From assembly GCA_947642555.1 (NCBI GenBank), contig CANRSX010000003.1, positions 1-64,000 on the forward strand: 64,000 bases of DNA, read 5' to 3'. The first letter of the stretch is position 1. Every line of letters begins with the position of its first letter. Both the position numbers and the translations under genes were made by a program. The DNA is from an uncultured Roseburia sp. (GTDB lineage Bacteria; Bacillota; Clostridia; Lachnospirales; Lachnospiraceae). The notes beneath the pieces were generated by a model. The model was not told the origin of the DNA. It ran no database searches and saw only the letters and a program-made list of their open reading frames with translations. Below, piece by piece: positions 23,705-32,658 of this stretch.

Positions 23705-24687
23705 AAATAGGGCTTGTTAATGTAGATAGTCACAACTTCCCGAACCTGTGTTTAATGAAGTTGAGCAGTTATCATAAAAAGCGCGGTGATCTTGTGGAAT
23801 TTTGGGACAAGGATAAAAGTTACGATCGCGTATATGTTTCTAAGATATTTACAGAAAGCATATTACCGATCGTAGAAAATGCTACGGAAGTAATAATAGG
23901 CGGAAGCGGTGTAGACCTGGTTAATGAACTGCCGGAAGAAATCGAACACGAAACGCCGGACTATTCTTTATTTCCGCAATATGATTTTGCTTTAGGAATG
24001 TTAACAAGAGGTTGTCCGCGTGTAAATCATGGTTTTTGCATAACCCCACAAAAAGACGGTTGCATATCAAGAAAAGTAGCAGATTTAAAAGAATTTTGGA
24101 CGGGGCAAAAGAAAATTATTTTATTAGATCAGAACCTTTTAGCGTGTAAGGATAGGGAAACGCTGTTAGATCAGTTGATAGGCAGCAGCGCGGAAGTGGA
24201 ATTTAACGGCGGCTTAGACGTTAGGTATATGAATGAAAAAGTAATAGAAAAGGTAAGGCGAATAAAGATAAAAGATCATCATTTTGCATGGGACGACCCG
24301 AAGGAAGATTTACAGCCGTATTTTAAAAGGCTGGTGGAAGCAAAAATTAAAAGCCCGGATAGAATCGGCGTTTATGTTTTAACTAATTTTTGGTCTACGA
24401 TCGAAGAAGACTTATATAGGGTGTACGAACTACGGAAGCTGGGACTTATGCCTTTTATAATGATCTACGATAAACAAAAATTTGTAGACAGCCGGGGAAA
24501 GTGGATAAAAGGCGTAGAAGAAAGATTTACCAAAGAAGAATTAAGGCATTTTAAAACAGTACAGCATATGCAGCGTTGGTGTAATAACAGAAAACTAATT
24601 ACCATATCGCCGGACTTTGAAGGATACGAACCGTATAAGAAATGGAAGCAGCAGGGAAAACCAGTACCACAAAGAAAGGGGGCGTAA
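23701..24687 (+). CDS. Phage-type radical SAM protein with atypical cysteine motif
   Basis: 328 residues. The region MLTRGCPRVNHGFCITPQKDGC occupies the usual place of the radical SAM CX3CX2C motif but spaces cysteines as C105-X7-C113-X7-C121. Downstream FNGGLDVRYMN, HFAWDDP and GVYVLTNFW fit a TIM-barrel radical SAM core seen in gut phages. Substrate unknown; the lost middle cysteine raises the question of whether a standard 4Fe-4S cluster forms. Coupled to parA and to the following zinc-ribbon-like gene. Confidence 0.7.
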   Translation: MKIGLVNVDSHNFPNLCLMKLSSYHKKRGDLVEFWDKDKSYDRVYVSKIFTESILPIVENATEVIIGGSGVDLVNELPEEIEHETPDYSLFPQYDFALGMLTRGCPRVNHGFCITPQKDGCISRKVADLKEFWTGQKKIILLDQNLLACKDRETLLDQLIGSSAEVEFNGGLDVRYMNEKVIEKVRRIKIKDHHFAWDDPKEDLQPYFKRLVEAKIKSPDRIGVYVLTNFWSTIEEDLYRVYELRKLGLMPFIMIYDKQKFVDSRGKWIKGVEERFTKEELRHFKTVQHMQRWCNNRKLITISPDFEGYEPYKKWKQQGKPVPQRKGA

Positions 24688-24690
24688 GAA

Positions 24691-25080
24691 GTGGCAGTAT
24701 TTAGAGAAACGCGGACAGAAGTATATTGCGATAATTGCGGGGAACTGCTGGCAGCCTGGAAAGGCGTAGCGGGGGTAAGCAAAGGATGGGCGAAATACTT
24801 TGTAAGGCAGGAAGGCGCGACGACAGGAAAAAGAATAACGTGTAAGAAGTGCGGGATAGAAGCGCGTATAGAAAAATGCGGCTTGATTAAGAAGTGCGGA
24901 AGCCCGGGAAGGGATAGCGACGGCTGCTTAGGCTTCGGAAAGGAATTTGACGACGAACCTATAGAGAAATGCAAGAACTGTATAGCGTGTACGGCGTTTG
25001 ATTGGGAAGAAGAAGCACACAGGCTAAGTATAGAAGGAAGGCACGATAGAAGAATGAAGGGAGTTATAAAGAATGGGTAA
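24691..25080 (+). CDS. Cysteine-rich zinc-ribbon-like phage protein
   Basis: 129 residues from GTG 24691 behind AAAGGGGGCG. Two CxxC pairs at the N-terminus (CDNC and CKKC) suggest a zinc ribbon; more cysteines follow in KKCGSPGRDSDGC and EKCKNCIAC. Overlaps the parB-like start by eight bases. Function unknown. Confidence 0.6.
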   Translation: MAVFRETRTEVYCDNCGELLAAWKGVAGVSKGWAKYFVRQEGATTGKRITCKKCGIEARIEKCGLIKKCGSPGRDSDGCLGFGKEFDDEPIEKCKNCIACTAFDWEEEAHRLSIEGRHDRRMKGVIKNG

Positions 25081-26782
25081 ACTAGGTTTAGGCGATCGGC
25101 TGAATAGTAACAGCAGACAGGGCGTTATATTTACAGATGAATACAGGAAGGTAAGGTTAGACCCGCGTACACTGATTCCCAGCGAAAGGAACAAATACAG
25201 CCAGGACGATATAGAAGAACTGGCGGACAATATGTTACTTGTAGGGCAGCTACAGGAAGTCATAGTAGGGCGGGTAGACGGGAAAGACAGAATTATAGTA
25301 GGACATAGGAGAACGGCGGCAGCAGTCCTTAACATCAATAGAGGGCATGACGGCTTTAAACTGATTGACTGTAAAGTTAGGGAAATGACGGAAGCTTTAT
25401 TTATGCTTACGTTGCATAGCGCAAATATCTTTAACAGGCGCTTAAGCGATTGGGAATTGACCGAAGGCGTAGCGGAGTTTAAAAAGTATCTGATTGCAGC
25501 CAGGGAAGCCGGGGAAGTGGAGATAACCGGGAAAATGCGCGATTACATAGCGGACGCGATCGGAGTATCTACGGGAAAAATGGCGCAAATGGAAAGCATT
25601 ACTAATAACCTGTGCGAAGAAGGGAAGGAAGCTTTTAAGAACGGGGACATAAACTTTACGAAGGCTTACGAAACGTCCAGGCTGCCGGAAGACAAACAAA
25701 AAGAAGTGATCGCTTCCGGGGAAATGCTTAGTAAAGAAGTTAAGCAAATGGTAGACCAGGAAAGGGAGAAGAAAGAGCCTACAGCGGCAGCAGTCAAGAA
25801 GTTTTACGAAGCACACGCGAAAAAGTACGACGGGGACAGAAGCAAGCTTAAGGAACTGCTTATAGAGCATTTAGGAAAGTGCAAGGCTGGCGGGGATAGT
25901 GGCGGGGTAAACTTTGATTGTAGCTTACGCGGGGTAAAGCTGGGGAGTGCAACGGAAATAACCTGGACGCGCTTTGTACAGTTGGTTAATGATCTGTACC
26001 CGGTTACGGAAGCAGAGCCGGAAGAACAGATAGAAGGGCAGCAGGACTTAGACGAATACCCGGAAGTGACAGGCGGCGTAAGCATAAAGCGGGATACAGC
26101 ACACTTTAAAATAGACGGGGTATTAAACCTGGACTATACGCCTATGGGACTTCCGTATAGCTGCTATATTACGGCTATTCTTCATTCGGGAATATTTAGC
26201 CAGGACTTCATAGAAAACTATAAGAGTAGCAGGGGAATAAATGCGCTGCTTAACATCATTGAAAACTACAGGAAAAAGCTTTGTTATGGAGAAGACGGAA
26301 AATACGCGCCGGGTAAGAAAAGCTTTGATTTTAAGCATGAGGGGAAAGAATACGCCGCGTATTTTGATAACCGGGGCTTTAATGTAGACAGCAAGGACAA
26401 CCAGTACAAGGAATATTTACGGGACTATGACTTAATGGAATTGCTGGAAGCTATGTTAGAAGCCGGGTATTTTGGAGTAGTGGAAACCCTTAAAAATACG
26501 ATCAAAAGAACGGTTAAAAAGGTGTCAGAACATGACACCGGGCGGCAGCAGGACAAGACAGAAAATACAGGCGCTATAAATGAATCGGAAACAGGGCAGC
26601 AGGAAGAAGACCAGGCGGCAGCAGTCGAAGAAGAATTAGACATAGCGGAAGCTACAGGTATTCTTACAGCCGATCTATTCCAGCTTAGGGAATTTATCAA
26701 CGAAGACGATTTTTACACTTTGCAGGAAATTGTTATTAACTGTGAACTGGCGGCGCGACATTTACACGAAGTAAAGGAGTAA
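25073..26782 (+). CDS. ParB-like nuclease/partition domain protein
   Basis: 569 residues. The N-terminal ParB/sulfiredoxin domain (about 25-110) has GQLQEVIVGRV and IIVGHRRTAAAV, the ParB GHRR-type CTP/phosphate motif, followed by a helix-turn-helix-like segment (about 150-190, IGVSTGKMAQMESITNNL). The large C-terminal half is unrecognised and contains a Glu/Gln-rich linker (about 485-530). With ParA it may form a partition pair or act in DNA modification/replication. No classical parS was found by eye. Confidence 0.75.
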   Translation: MGKLGLGDRLNSNSRQGVIFTDEYRKVRLDPRTLIPSERNKYSQDDIEELADNMLLVGQLQEVIVGRVDGKDRIIVGHRRTAAAVLNINRGHDGFKLIDCKVREMTEALFMLTLHSANIFNRRLSDWELTEGVAEFKKYLIAAREAGEVEITGKMRDYIADAIGVSTGKMAQMESITNNLCEEGKEAFKNGDINFTKAYETSRLPEDKQKEVIASGEMLSKEVKQMVDQEREKKEPTAAAVKKFYEAHAKKYDGDRSKLKELLIEHLGKCKAGGDSGGVNFDCSLRGVKLGSATEITWTRFVQLVNDLYPVTEAEPEEQIEGQQDLDEYPEVTGGVSIKRDTAHFKIDGVLNLDYTPMGLPYSCYITAILHSGIFSQDFIENYKSSRGINALLNIIENYRKKLCYGEDGKYAPGKKSFDFKHEGKEYAAYFDNRGFNVDSKDNQYKEYLRDYDLMELLEAMLEAGYFGVVETLKNTIKRTVKKVSEHDTGRQQDKTENTGAINESETGQQEEDQAAAVEEELDIAEATGILTADLFQLREFINEDDFYTLQEIVINCELAARHLHEVKE

Positions 26783-26788
26783 AGAGGA

Positions 26789-27052
26789 ATGAAGACAAAA
26801 GAAGTTAAAAGCTTTGCAGAGGTAGACACAAGCGACTTAAGACAGCCTATTATATGTGTTTTCAGAAACCCGAAAGACTACCCGGACAAATGCGTAGCCC
26901 GGATATTTGACGGAACGAAACCGACAAATATAGTAATAACAAGGGATACAGTAGACGAAATAAGGGAAGATATTGTAAGACGCTTCCCGGATAAGCTGCC
27001 TTTTGCCAGGTGCAAAGAAGATCATAAAAGCGTAGTAGAAAGTTGGATATAA
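26789..27052 (+). CDS. Hypothetical phage protein (87 residues)
   Basis: Starts MKTKEVKSFAEVDTSDLRQP, preceded by AAGAGGA. No recognised domain. Confidence 0.5.
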   Translation: MKTKEVKSFAEVDTSDLRQPIICVFRNPKDYPDKCVARIFDGTKPTNIVITRDTVDEIREDIVRRFPDKLPFARCKEDHKSVVESWI

Positions 27053-27053
27053 A

Positions 27054-27233
27054 ATGATGGATATTAAAGACGCAAGGAAGGTTATTAACGACCTGGAAAA
27101 TAAGCCGTTTTTGTGTAGTGATACGGAGATACAGACAGAAAGCGGATATATTATAACCCGGAAAGAGGTAAAGAAAAATGGAGATCAGAAAAGGACAGAA
27201 GGTAAAAGTAATATGCACAGAAGCCAGGCTTAA
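27054..27233 (+). CDS. Possible small phage protein (59 residues)
   Basis: Open frame from ATGATGGAT with start MMDIKDARKVINDLENKPF. It overlaps the next, better supported gene by 56 bp in another frame, and its ribosome site is weak. The N-terminal half has sensible composition; the C-terminal half may be an overlap artefact. Confidence 0.35.
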   Translation: MMDIKDARKVINDLENKPFLCSDTEIQTESGYIITRKEVKKNGDQKRTEGKSNMHRSQA

Positions 27234-27462
27234 GGAAGTTGGGGTAAAGCAGAAGCATATTAAGCATATCCTGGGGAAGATCGGGACAATAAAGGAAGTA
27301 CGGACGCTGCCGGATATGGATATACCCGCCTACTTTGTACACTTCCGTTACATAAACCTTAAGGCAGCACCAGGAAACAGAAAGCCTTATTATGTATTCC
27401 TAGAAGATATGATAGAGCCTTTAAAGCTGGAAGTGATAGAAGGGAATAAGAAAGATGAATGA
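27178..27462 (+). CDS. Hypothetical phage protein (94 residues), SH3/KOW-like
   Basis: GAAAGAGG stands before the ATG. RKGQKVKVICTEARLKE ... GKIGTIKEV and YFVHF look like a small SH3-like barrel, but no family is named. Overlaps the next gene by eight bases. Confidence 0.5.
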   Translation: MEIRKGQKVKVICTEARLKEVGVKQKHIKHILGKIGTIKEVRTLPDMDIPAYFVHFRYINLKAAPGNRKPYYVFLEDMIEPLKLEVIEGNKKDE

Positions 27463-27784
27463 TACTTTATATGAATTTGCGGCAGCAGTCGGGGCGTTTG
27501 GCGTGGCAGCGGGTGAAGCACTTAGGGATATGCTGAATAAAATAGGGGAAGCCGGAAAGCCTGTTATAAAGTCGTTCAATGATCTTTATAATGAACTGGC
27601 GGCAGCCCTGGGGAATGAAGCCGTAAAGAAGCGGTTACGGCAGCAGTCAATAAGAGACAGGCGGCAACAGTTGGAGAGAAGCAGGAAGCGGCAGCAGTTG
27701 TTAGAGCAGAACAGGGACAAGCCTAATAACTGGAAGCGCCTACATGGACTGCCAGCAGCAAGGAAAAAGCGGTACAGAAAATAA
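27455..27784 (+). CDS. Hypothetical phage protein (109 residues), basic tail
   Basis: An N-terminal half of mixed helices (AAAVGAFGVAAGEALRDML) is followed by a strongly basic, Gln/Arg-rich C-terminal half (KRLRQQSIRDRRQQLERS), suggesting nucleic-acid contact. Three GGCAGCAGT copies lie within it, in two reading frames. Last gene of the early block. Confidence 0.5.
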   Translation: MNDTLYEFAAAVGAFGVAAGEALRDMLNKIGEAGKPVIKSFNDLYNELAAALGNEAVKKRLRQQSIRDRRQQLERSRKRQQLLEQNRDKPNNWKRLHGLPAARKKRYRK

Positions 27785-27812
27785 AGAAAGTATTATGCAA
27801 TCTCATAAAAAA

Positions 27813-27909
27813 GTAATTGAAACATTAAAAACTTTATGGTAGTATTAAGGCATGAACGAGAGAAGAACCAGGTAAGGGTAACTATCCCCTTGCCTAGTTC
27901 TTCTTTTTT
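27813..27909 (+). promoter_or_regulatory. Putative late promoter with attenuator hairpin
   Basis: TTGAAA (27818-27823), 17 bp, TAGTAT (27841-27846). About 15 bp on, AAGAACCAGG-TAAGGG pairs with CCCTT-GCCT-AGTTCTT, followed by six T (27904-27909). The terminator directly behind the promoter suggests attenuation or antitermination control at the border of early and packaging genes. Confidence 0.5.
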
Positions 27910-27976
27910 GTTTCTTCCTATACTTCCGCGCGCCGCGTGAAATACAGGGCGGCGCGTCAAGAAAGAAGGAAAGCAA

Positions 27977-28441
27977 ATGTTAAAGAAGTTATGCAGTTAT
28001 CCGGGCTGCCACAAAGTTATAGCAGCCGGGGTTAAGTACTGTGAGAAGCACAGGAACACAGACCGGGAGAAGTACAGGGAGTACAAGCGGCGGCGCATGA
28101 AGGACGAAGAAGAAGCCAAGCGGCAGCAGTTTTATAATAGCAAAGCCTGGGAACTATTCAGAACAGCAAGGGCAGCGGAACAATTAGGAATAGATATATA
28201 CGAATACTACACTACGGGAAAGATTGTAGCAGCAGAGAACTATCACCACATAGAAGAAATAACGGAAGCCTGGGCGCGGCGGCTGGACGCGGCGAACGTC
28301 GTAGGGGTAAGTGAAGCGAACCATAGGCGCATACATACAGAGTACGAACGAAGCTATAAGGCTAAAAAGAAAATGCAAAAGATTTTATACGCTATGTTAG
28401 AACGCTTTTACAGGGAATTTGTTCTTGGCGGGGGGATATAA
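27977..28441 (+). CDS. HNH endonuclease
   Basis: 154 residues. A CX4C pair (C6, C11) with C22 and H25 looks like a zinc knuckle. The HNH core is NYHHIEEI (H90, H91), then ANHRRIH (N115, H116, H120). HNH proteins next to terminase are part of the packaging machinery of many HK97-like phages. GAAAGAAGGAAAGC precedes the ATG. Confidence 0.82.
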   Translation: MLKKLCSYPGCHKVIAAGVKYCEKHRNTDREKYREYKRRRMKDEEEAKRQQFYNSKAWELFRTARAAEQLGIDIYEYYTTGKIVAAENYHHIEEITEAWARRLDAANVVGVSEANHRRIHTEYERSYKAKKKMQKILYAMLERFYREFVLGGGI

Positions 28442-28475
28442 AAGTTTAAAAGCAATTTTAAAAAGTCCCGAGTTC

Positions 28476-28505
28476 AAGTCGGCGTGAAAAAATAAGCCGA
28501 TTTTT
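28476..28505 (+). terminator. Terminator after HNH gene
   Basis: GTCGGC (28478-28483) pairs with GCCGA(T) (28496-28501) and five T follow. Confidence 0.6.
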
Positions 28506-28511
28506 GCTATA

Positions 28512-28520
28512 GGGGGGGGG
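28512..28520 (+). repeat. Run of nine G before the terminase small subunit gene
   Basis: Homopolymer G9 in the leader, 17 bp before the ATG at 28538 and just upstream of GGAAGGTGGAG. Prone to slippage and to sequencing error. Confidence 0.7.
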
Positions 28521-28537
28521 TTAAGGAAGGTGGAGAT

Positions 28538-28951
28538 ATGGCAAAAGATGAAAAAGAGAAAGAGAAAAACAAGCCTAAGCCCTGCCCGAAGTGGTTAAAT
28601 GACGTTGCTAAAAAAGAGTGGCGAAGGGTGGCTAAGATTTTTGCAGAAGAAGGGAAAGAATTTACAGACAAAGACCTTAAGGCTTTGGAAGCATACTGTA
28701 TCAACTATGCGAAGTGGCAGCGGTGCGAACAGATCATAGACGAAAAAGGCTACAGTATGGAAGTGGGGGATAACGGATACGAACAGCAACGACCGGAAGT
28801 AAGTATAGCAAACAAGGCACAGGCGGAGTTAAGAGCCTGGGCGAAGGAATTAGGCTTAACGCCAGCGGCGCGGCAGCGCATGAAGGAAAACGGGAGTACA
28901 GCGGACAGCGGTATAGACCCGGAATTAGACGGAATGATAGCGCATGATTAA
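28538..28951 (+). CDS. Terminase small subunit, P27 family
   Basis: 137 residues starting with a Lys-rich tail, then PKWLNDVAKKEWRRVAKIF, FTDKDLKALEAYC and a C-terminal QAELRAWAKELGLTPAARQRM, which is the P27 signature. It binds pac/cos DNA and recruits the large subunit. Overlaps the large subunit start by eight bases. Confidence 0.9.
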   Translation: MAKDEKEKEKNKPKPCPKWLNDVAKKEWRRVAKIFAEEGKEFTDKDLKALEAYCINYAKWQRCEQIIDEKGYSMEVGDNGYEQQRPEVSIANKAQAELRAWAKELGLTPAARQRMKENGSTADSGIDPELDGMIAHD

Positions 28952-30563
28952 AAAGGAACTGCTATTAGCTTCCTGGTTGGAGAAGTTACAAAAGAAGTGG
29001 GATACAGAGGAATATTATTACGACGTAGAAGAAGCGGAAAAGATATTTAACTTTGTGTCGAAGTTGACAAATGACAGAGGGGCAAGCCGTAAGTTTGATC
29101 TATTAGAATTTCAGTTTGAAATAGTGACGGAGATTCTTTGTGTAAGGCGGAGAAGCGACGGCAAGCGGAAACATAGAGAAGCACATATTAACATACCGCG
29201 TAAAAATGGGAAGTCATTTTTAGCGGCGATCATTGTAGTGTATTTGTTTTTCTGTCAACGTCATATCTTCGGCGCACTTTTTATTTTAACGGCAAATACG
29301 ACGAAGCAAGCCGGGGAGTTATACGCGACAGTCGAACACTTTATAAAGACAAATAAGACTTTGCGGCGTTATTGCAAAATTACCAGCAGTACAAAAACGA
29401 TCGTAAGGAAAGATAACGGTAATAAGCTTATGGTTCTTTCTTCCGACGCTGATAACGCGGACAGTTTTAACGATTATGTAGCGGTACTGGACGAAATACA
29501 CCAGGCAAAAAACGACGAAATGTACGGGAAGCTTAGGACGGGGCAAGGCGCATGGGACGAACCGTTAATTATGACGATTACGACGGCTTCCAGCGGAGAA
29601 GACCCGGCTAACCCCGAAATGCAACTTTATACAATGGCGAAGAAAATAGAAGCCGGAGAAATGGACGACCCCAGCTTTTATTACAGGATATACGAAGCAG
29701 ACAAGGAATGTAACGTAGAAGATGAAGAACAGTGGTATAAGTCTAACCCGGCTTTAGGGATATTTAGGAAACTGGAAGACCTGGCGAACTATGCGAAGCG
29801 TATAAGGCTAATGCCGCTTCAAGAAAATATGTTCCGCCGAATGTTTCTTAACCAGCACGTAGCGCTAGACCATGAACAAGGCGCGATCAATATGGACTTG
29901 TGGGACTTATGCACGAAGAAAGTAAACCCGGAAGACCTAAAGGGCTGGAAATGCTGGGGCGGCTTAGATTTATCCAGTAAGAACGATATTACAGGCTTTG
30001 TATTGGTATTCTATGAAGAAACTACAGGGCGCTTTATTGTAGTCCCGTATCTGTATACGCCGAAGGAAACCGTAGCATACAGGCAGCATAAGGACAATAA
30101 CCCTTATGAATACTGGATAAAGAAGGGCGATTTAATAGCCCTGGACGGAAAATACATAAATTTTGAAAGGTTTTTAGACCATGCGACGGAATTAGACGAA
30201 GAATACAGGATAGAACAAATAGGCTTCGACCAATGGGGAAGCCAGACGATCATAAACCGATTAGAAGAACGCTGGGACGTTATACCGTTGGGGCAGGGGA
30301 CTAAAACCATGACACAGGTTATTAACGATTTTGAAAACCTGTTAGTAGATGAAAGACTGATTATAGCAGAAAATGAGTGTTTTAGATTTATGGCGAAAAA
30401 CTGTATAGCAGTCTATGACGAAATGTTAGGCGTAAAATACAGCAAGAAGAAATCTAAATTTAAGATCGACGGTATTATTGCTATGCTTATGGGGCTGCTG
30501 CTGTGTATCGAAGAAAACGGTATAGAACATTATAACCCGGTGGAATACCTGGACGCTATGTAA
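28944..30563 (+). CDS. Terminase large subunit
   Basis: 539 residues. Walker A-like PRKNGKS (85-91), Walker B VAVLDEIHQ (D183, E184), then a RNase H-like nuclease domain with GGLDLSSKNDITGF (catalytic Asp) and a distal IDGIIAML aspartate. The ATPase packs DNA into proheads and the nuclease cuts concatemers. Length is typical of the HK97-like TerL class. Confidence 0.95.
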   Translation: MIKKELLLASWLEKLQKKWDTEEYYYDVEEAEKIFNFVSKLTNDRGASRKFDLLEFQFEIVTEILCVRRRSDGKRKHREAHINIPRKNGKSFLAAIIVVYLFFCQRHIFGALFILTANTTKQAGELYATVEHFIKTNKTLRRYCKITSSTKTIVRKDNGNKLMVLSSDADNADSFNDYVAVLDEIHQAKNDEMYGKLRTGQGAWDEPLIMTITTASSGEDPANPEMQLYTMAKKIEAGEMDDPSFYYRIYEADKECNVEDEEQWYKSNPALGIFRKLEDLANYAKRIRLMPLQENMFRRMFLNQHVALDHEQGAINMDLWDLCTKKVNPEDLKGWKCWGGLDLSSKNDITGFVLVFYEETTGRFIVVPYLYTPKETVAYRQHKDNNPYEYWIKKGDLIALDGKYINFERFLDHATELDEEYRIEQIGFDQWGSQTIINRLEERWDVIPLGQGTKTMTQVINDFENLLVDERLIIAENECFRFMAKNCIAVYDEMLGVKYSKKKSKFKIDGIIAMLMGLLLCIEENGIEHYNPVEYLDAM

Positions 30564-30572
30564 GGGGTAAAA

Positions 30573-30755
30573 ATGCTTAAGAAGATAAAGAAAATAAAAA
30601 ATTTACGGTTGATAATTGCGGACGTGATCTTAATAGCAGCCCTGGCTATTGCGTTTGCTGTTACATACGATATTAACAGACACGCGGGGCTATATCTGTT
30701 AAGTGCGGAACTGTTAGCGGCGGCGGTAATGCTGGTTAGGAGTGGTAAAAAATAA
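30573..30755 (+). CDS. Small membrane protein in the head gene cluster (60 residues)
   Basis: Basic N-terminus MLKKIKKIKNLR and two hydrophobic helices (LIIADVILIAALAIAFAV and LYLLSAELLAAAVMLV). It lies between terminase and portal and overlaps the portal start by one base. Function unknown. Confidence 0.6.
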   Translation: MLKKIKKIKNLRLIIADVILIAALAIAFAVTYDINRHAGLYLLSAELLAAAVMLVRSGKK

Positions 30756-31990
30756 TGTTTTTAGATTTTTTGGAAAAACGGGAAGAAGCGGACACAATTC
30801 AGCTTACGGACGAAGAAAAACTATTTTTAAAAGTGTTCGGAATAGAATCAGATCAGCCAGCGGCAGCTATGCGGGAAGCAACTTACTTTACCTGTATCAA
30901 AAAGTTATCGGAAGCAGTAGCGAAAACGCCGCTTTATTTGGTGCAGGAAACGGAAACGGGGCAGAGAAGGGCGAAGGAAGACCCGTTATATGAACTGTTA
31001 AGCTTGCGTCCTAATCCTTATATGACGGCGGTAGACTTTTGGAAGGCGATAGAAGCAACCAGACAGCACGAAGGAATAAGCGCCGCTGTAAAGCAGTATG
31101 GAAGGAAGGGGGAAATACTGGCGCTGTACCCCTGTACCATAGAAGGGATAACCATAGACGACGCGGGCTTGTTAAGATCAAAGCTTAGAAACAAGGTTTT
31201 GATTGATTACAGGGTAACGGGAAGCAGCATAAGCGAAAGCGGATTTTATGAGGACTTGCTTATATTTAAAGGCTTCACAATGGACGGCATGAACACGAAG
31301 CCAGTAAGGGAGATCGTAAAAAGCACGATCGAAGGACAGATAAAAGCACAAAATTACTTAAATGCGCTTTTTGATAATGGGTTAACTAACAAAATGGTAG
31401 TACAGCTTACTTCCGACATAAAGGAAGAAAAAGAACTAAGGAAAATACAAGATAAGTTTTCAAGGCTTTACAGCAAGGGGAAGCGCATTTTTACAGTCCC
31501 GGCAGGATTCAGCGTACAGCCTGTTAATTTATCCCTGGCAGACGCACAGTACGAACAGATAAGAAGAATGTCAATAAGTCAGATCGCGGCGCTTTTCGGT
31601 ATTAAAATGTACCAGCTAAACGACCTTAAGGACACAAATAACAATTCTTTAGAGCAGCAGCAGTTAAGCTTTTTGGTTGATACGCTGCTAATCATATACG
31701 AAGCGATAGAGCAGGAAGTTACATGGAGCTTATTAACAAAAGAAAAAAGGGCAGCAGGATACAAAGCAAGGCATAACACAAATGTTATTTTAAGGAGTTC
31801 GCCGGAAGTACAGCAAAAAATATTATGCGGGTATGTGGCGGGCGGAATTATTAAGCCGAATGAAGCCAGGTTAGAACTTGGGCGGCAGACAACGCCGGAC
31901 GGCGACGACCTTATAGTTAATGCCGGAGTTTTGAAGCTGAAAGACTTAGGAAAAGATACGAAAGGGGGCGCGGGAAATGCCGACGACTGA
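30755..31990 (+). CDS. Portal protein, HK97 family
   Basis: 411 residues. Typical HK97 portal features: an N-terminal helix, ATYFTCIKKLSEAVAKTPLYLV, then SLRPNPYMTAVDFWKAI, and late QIAALFGIKMYQLND with a glutamine-rich EQQQLSFLVDTL. Twelve copies form the vertex channel for DNA. Overlaps the protease gene. Confidence 0.93.
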   Translation: MFLDFLEKREEADTIQLTDEEKLFLKVFGIESDQPAAAMREATYFTCIKKLSEAVAKTPLYLVQETETGQRRAKEDPLYELLSLRPNPYMTAVDFWKAIEATRQHEGISAAVKQYGRKGEILALYPCTIEGITIDDAGLLRSKLRNKVLIDYRVTGSSISESGFYEDLLIFKGFTMDGMNTKPVREIVKSTIEGQIKAQNYLNALFDNGLTNKMVVQLTSDIKEEKELRKIQDKFSRLYSKGKRIFTVPAGFSVQPVNLSLADAQYEQIRRMSISQIAALFGIKMYQLNDLKDTNNNSLEQQQLSFLVDTLLIIYEAIEQEVTWSLLTKEKRAAGYKARHNTNVILRSSPEVQQKILCGYVAGGIIKPNEARLELGRQTTPDGDDLIVNAGVLKLKDLGKDTKGGAGNADD

Positions 31991-32654
31991 AAAGAAGGAC
32001 GGTGAGAAACTGGAACGCCGGAACTATGCAGCGTATCAGCAGACAACCTTAGAAGTCAGAAAAGAAGCAGAAGGGGAAGGAAGCAATACGATCGGCGGAT
32101 ATGCCGTTAAGTATAATACGCCTGTGCTGATTGTAGACCGCTGGGGCGACAGGTACTTAGAAGAAATCGCGGCGGGCTGCTTTGATGAAAGCTTGAACAG
32201 CAGCAAAGAAGCGGGGAAGGAAATTAAAGCCTTATGGAATCACGACACAGGAAGACCGTTAGGAAGCACGAAAACGGACACGCTACGCTTTAACCAGGAA
32301 GACAAAAGCGGGTTAGCCTATGACATAGACTTACCTAACAATACCTGGGGAAATGACGTAAGGGAAAGCGTAAGGCGTGGGGACGTTGACGGTAGCAGCT
32401 TCGGCTTTATCTGCCAGGAAGACAGGTGGAGTAAGGTAGAACACGAAGGCGAACAGATTTACAAAAGAAGCGTAGTAAAGGCGGAGTTATTAGAAGTAAG
32501 CCCTTGCACATTTCCGGCTTATGACAGTTCGGAAATAAGCTGTAGAAGCTTTGAGAGGGTGAAAGAAGAAGCAAAAGAGGAAAGCAGGATAGAAAAGCTT
32601 AAGTTAGAAGCGAGACTTTTAGAGATCGCAGAAGAAAACAAAAAGGAGAATTAA
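31977..32654 (+). CDS. HK97-type prohead protease
   Basis: 225 residues. After a short lead the fold starts IGGYAVKYNTPV; the catalytic His is in KALWNHDTGRPLGST and the Ser in DVDGSSFGF, with LLEVSPCTFPAY as the conserved end. It cleaves the capsid scaffold domain. GGAGAATT and 4 bp separate it from the capsid gene. Confidence 0.9.
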   Translation: MPTTEKKDGEKLERRNYAAYQQTTLEVRKEAEGEGSNTIGGYAVKYNTPVLIVDRWGDRYLEEIAAGCFDESLNSSKEAGKEIKALWNHDTGRPLGSTKTDTLRFNQEDKSGLAYDIDLPNNTWGNDVRESVRRGDVDGSSFGFICQEDRWSKVEHEGEQIYKRSVVKAELLEVSPCTFPAYDSSEISCRSFERVKEEAKEESRIEKLKLEARLLEIAEENKKEN

Positions 32655-32658
32655 GAGC

